This document shows, piece by piece, positions 62,157 through 64,000 of a stretch of 64,000 bases of DNA (positions are counted from its first letter, which is position 1; every line of letters begins with the position of its first letter). The DNA is from Symbiopectobacterium purcellii (lineage in GTDB: Bacteria; Pseudomonadota; Gammaproteobacteria; Enterobacterales; Enterobacteriaceae). The DNA lies in assembly GCF_019797845.1 (NCBI RefSeq), contig NZ_CP081864.1:2170001-2234000 (forward strand). Reading direction: 5' to 3'. Under the pieces are notes generated by a model that saw only the letters and a list, made by a program, of their open reading frames with translations, ran no database searches and was not told the origin of the DNA. A program made the position numbers and the translations under genes.

Positions 62157-62182
62157 AGCCTGCTACTACGCAGGCCTTTTTT
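62157..62182 (+). terminator. Terminator after yciU
   Basis: Stem GCCTGC / GCAGGC with a 6-nt loop followed by CTTTTTTAT, 14 nt after the yciU stop codon and before the converging oppF end. Confidence 0.85.
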
Positions 62183-62186
62183 ATGG

Positions 62187-63194
62187 TCAGCCTTGTAGCG
62201 GATCGACTTTCAGGCATGAGACCGCATGGGTAAAATTGCCTTCCAACAACGGGCGCGTCTTAACACAGGTTTCACTGGCTATCGGGCAACGGGTACAAAA
62301 TACGCAGCCCGTGGGCGGGTTAATGGGTGAAGGCAACTCTCCCTCCAGCAGCTGTATACGTTTGCCGCGCTCTTTGTCGGGATCGGGGATCGGTACTGCC
62401 GACATCAACGCCTGGGTATAAGGGTGTAACGGATTGCCAAATAAGGCGTCATCGGTGGCCAATTCCACGGCGTGACCGAGATACATCACCAGTACGCGAT
62501 CGGATATGTGCTTAACCACCGAAAGGTCGTGCGCAATAAAAATCAGTGACAGTTGCATTTCCTTCTGCAACTGCCGCAGCAGGTTCACTACCTGCGCCTG
62601 TATCGACACATCAAGCGCCGATACAGGCTCATCACAAATAATCAGCTTGGGGCGTAAAATCAATGCCCGGGCAATGCCGATTCGCTGACACTGGCCGCCA
62701 GAAAACTCATGAGGATAGCGGTTAATCTGGTTAGGCAGTAACCCCACCTTCTGCATCATATTTTTGACACGTTCGTCAATCACTTGTCGGGACAGATCGT
62801 CACGATACGTGCGCAGCGGCTCGGCGATGATCTCACCCACCGTCATGCGCGGATTAAGCGAAGCCAGCGGGTCTTGAAATATCATCTGAATATCGTTGCG
62901 GACGTGACGCCATCCATCCTGATGGATGTGGCACAAATCTTGGCCCAGCCAGCAAATCTGCCCGCTGGTGGCTTTCACCAACCCAATAATGGCGCGCGCC
63001 AGGGTCGATTTACCGCAACCCGATTCGCCGACAATACCCAGGGTCTCCCCTTCATAGAGACGAAACGTGACGCCATCTACCGCTCTGAGCGATTGTGGCG
63101 GTTGCCAAAACCATTTTTTGCGTGCATTGACGGCAAAGTGTACGCAGAGGTCACGCACGTCGAGGATGACGCGTTTTTCCTGTTGGGTGGTCAT
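62187..63194 (-). CDS. oppF: Oligopeptide ABC transporter ATP-binding protein OppF
   Basis: A 335-residue ABC ATPase of the oligopeptide importer. Walker [17 protein letters not shown] (about 53-68), Q-loop [13 protein letters not shown] (about 113-125), signature [15 protein letters not shown] (about 165-179), Walker [14 protein letters not shown] (about 184-196) and switch His in [10 protein letters not shown] (about 219). The C-terminal Cys-rich oligopeptide domain ([15 protein letters not shown], about 298-312) is typical. GGAGGTGCT precedes the ATG, which overlaps the oppD stop (ATGA). Confidence 0.97.
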   Translation of the reverse strand: MTTQQEKRVILDVRDLCVHFAVNARKKWFWQPPQSLRAVDGVTFRLYEGETLGIVGESGCGKSTLARAIIGLVKATSGQICWLGQDLCHIHQDGWRHVRNDIQMIFQDPLASLNPRMTVGEIIAEPLRTYRDDLSRQVIDERVKNMMQKVGLLPNQINRYPHEFSGGQCQRIGIARALILRPKLIICDEPVSALDVSIQAQVVNLLRQLQKEMQLSLIFIAHDLSVVKHISDRVLVMYLGHAVELATDDALFGNPLHPYTQALMSAVPIPDPDKERGKRIQLLEGELPSPINPPTGCVFCTRCPIASETCVKTRPLLEGNFTHAVSCLKVDPLQG

Positions 63195-64000
63195 AGCACC
63201 TCCTCCACTGCGCGAAAACAGGCCCGCATCCGCCCCGCATCAAACGAGGTCAACGCAGGCACTTCCTTGCAGCGTTCCATGGCGTAAGGACACCGGGGAA
63301 GAAAGGGACATCCCTGCGGCAGATGCAACAAATTGGGCGGATTACCGGGGATCGTGGCCAGCGTTTCGTCACTGACATCGAGACGTGGCACCGCGTTAAG
63401 CAACCCTACCGAATAAGGGTGCGACGGACGATAAAATACATCGCGCGCGCTGCCATACTCCATGGTGCGACCCGCATACATCACCAACACCTTGTCACAA
63501 ATGCCTGCCACCACGCCTAAATCATGGGTAATCATGATGATAGAGGTGTTGAATTCCCGTTTTAAATCCGCAAGCAACATCATCATTTGTGCCTGAACGG
63601 TCACATCCAGTGCCGTGGTCGGCTCATCGGCAATCAGCAGTTTGGGCTGACATAGCAGCGCCATAGCAATCATGACACGCTGACGCATCCCCCCCGAAAA
63701 CTCATGGGGATACATTTTCATACGCTGACGCGCCTCTGGCATTCGCACCGCATCCAGCATATTCACCGCGCCGTCGAACGCCTCGCTGCGACTGCATCCT
63801 TGATGAAACATCAGGACTTCCATCAACTGTTCTCCGACGCGCATATAAGGATTAAGCGAGGTCATCGGATCCTGAAAAATCATGGCGATCTCTTTCGCAC
63901 GCAGCCTGTTCAACGATTTTTCAGGCAGATTGAGGATTTCATGCCCCATGAAGCGAGCCGACCCGCTGGCTTGACCATTGGCCGCCAGCAACCCCATCAG
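63191..64000 (-). CDS. oppD: OppD, oligopeptide ABC transporter ATP-binding protein (5' part outside window)
   Basis: The C-terminal 269 residues of OppD, read leftward from the window edge. The Walker A motif lies outside. Visible are [14 protein letters not shown]-loop [13 protein letters not shown], signature [15 protein letters not shown], Walker [14 protein letters not shown], switch [10 protein letters not shown], and the Cys-rich [14 protein letters not shown] near the C-terminus. It forms the ATPase pair with OppF. The stop codon overlaps the oppF start, so translation is coupled. Full E. coli OppD is about 337 residues. Confidence 0.97.
   Translation of the reverse strand: MMGLLAANGQASGSARFMGHEILNLPEKSLNRLRAKEIAMIFQDPMTSLNPYMRVGEQLMEVLMFHQGCSRSEAFDGAVNMLDAVRMPEARQRMKMYPHEFSGGMRQRVMIAMALLCQPKLLIADEPTTALDVTVQAQMMMLLADLKREFNTSIIMITHDLGVVAGICDKVLVMYAGRTMEYGSARDVFYRPSHPYSVGLLNAVPRLDVSDETLATIPGNPPNLLHLPQGCPFLPRCPYAMERCKEVPALTSFDAGRMRACFRAVEEVL

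Overview
The window looks like the replication-terminus region of a Pectobacteriaceae-type enterobacterium (Dickeya/Pectobacterium/Brenneria/Lonsdalea side; the genus cannot be fixed from sequence alone). The gene content and order are enterobacterial (tus-fumC-manA, rsxABCDGE-nth, topA-cysB, the trp operon, yciCBA-tonB, clsA, opp). trpG is separate from trpD, as in Serratia/Yersinia/Pectobacteriaceae, and there is a KdgM-type porin, typical of pectin-degrading enterics. A Ter site sits directly upstream of tus, and three perfect matS (MatP) sites lie within 14 kb, which places the window in the Ter macrodomain.

Layout. 1-5.1 kb: a decayed edge. It holds a partial secreted protein of unknown function, a shattered chemoreceptor, ydfG, ynfB, a truncated and chimeric ynfL-like regulator, a frameshifted ynfM transporter and an OsmC-like protein. 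5.1-16.2 kb: Ter-tus, fumC, manA, ydgA, two BASS-type transporters flanking add and an acyltransferase, and ydgJ. 16.4-17.3 kb: an AT-rich lone gene coding for a YopJ-family effector-like acetyltransferase with an intact His-Glu-Cys triad at the same spacing as YopJ. 17.4-25.8 kb: an L-arabinose locus, with araFGH and araC leftward and araBA rightward from a shared control region; araD is not here. 25.9-32.6 kb: cnu, then the rsx electron-transport operon ending in nth, preceded by an unusually structured leader. 32.6-44.7 kb: hydrolase, cysB, topA, yciN, sohB, yciK, btuR, rluB, a double GNAT protein, yciO and rnm/trpH. 44.8-51.9 kb: trp promoter/operator, leader peptide and attenuator, then trpE-G-D-C-B-A. 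52-64 kb: frameshifted KdgM-like porin, ompW with an FNR box, a YkgJ-like protein, yciCBA, tonB, yciI, a chemoreceptor, yciY, clsA, yciU, oppF and part of oppD.

The most interesting items are the YopJ-like gene, the rsx leader (a duplicated pairing segment, a possible long-range helix and a terminator 11 nt before the start codon), the tandem 9-bp repeat spanning the trpB translation-initiation region, the cluster of matS sites, and several gene remnants that suggest local decay. Two of the broken genes (ynfM and the porin) differ from an open frame by one base in a short homopolymer, so sequencing error must be excluded first. No tRNA, rRNA, CRISPR array or insertion sequence was recognised.
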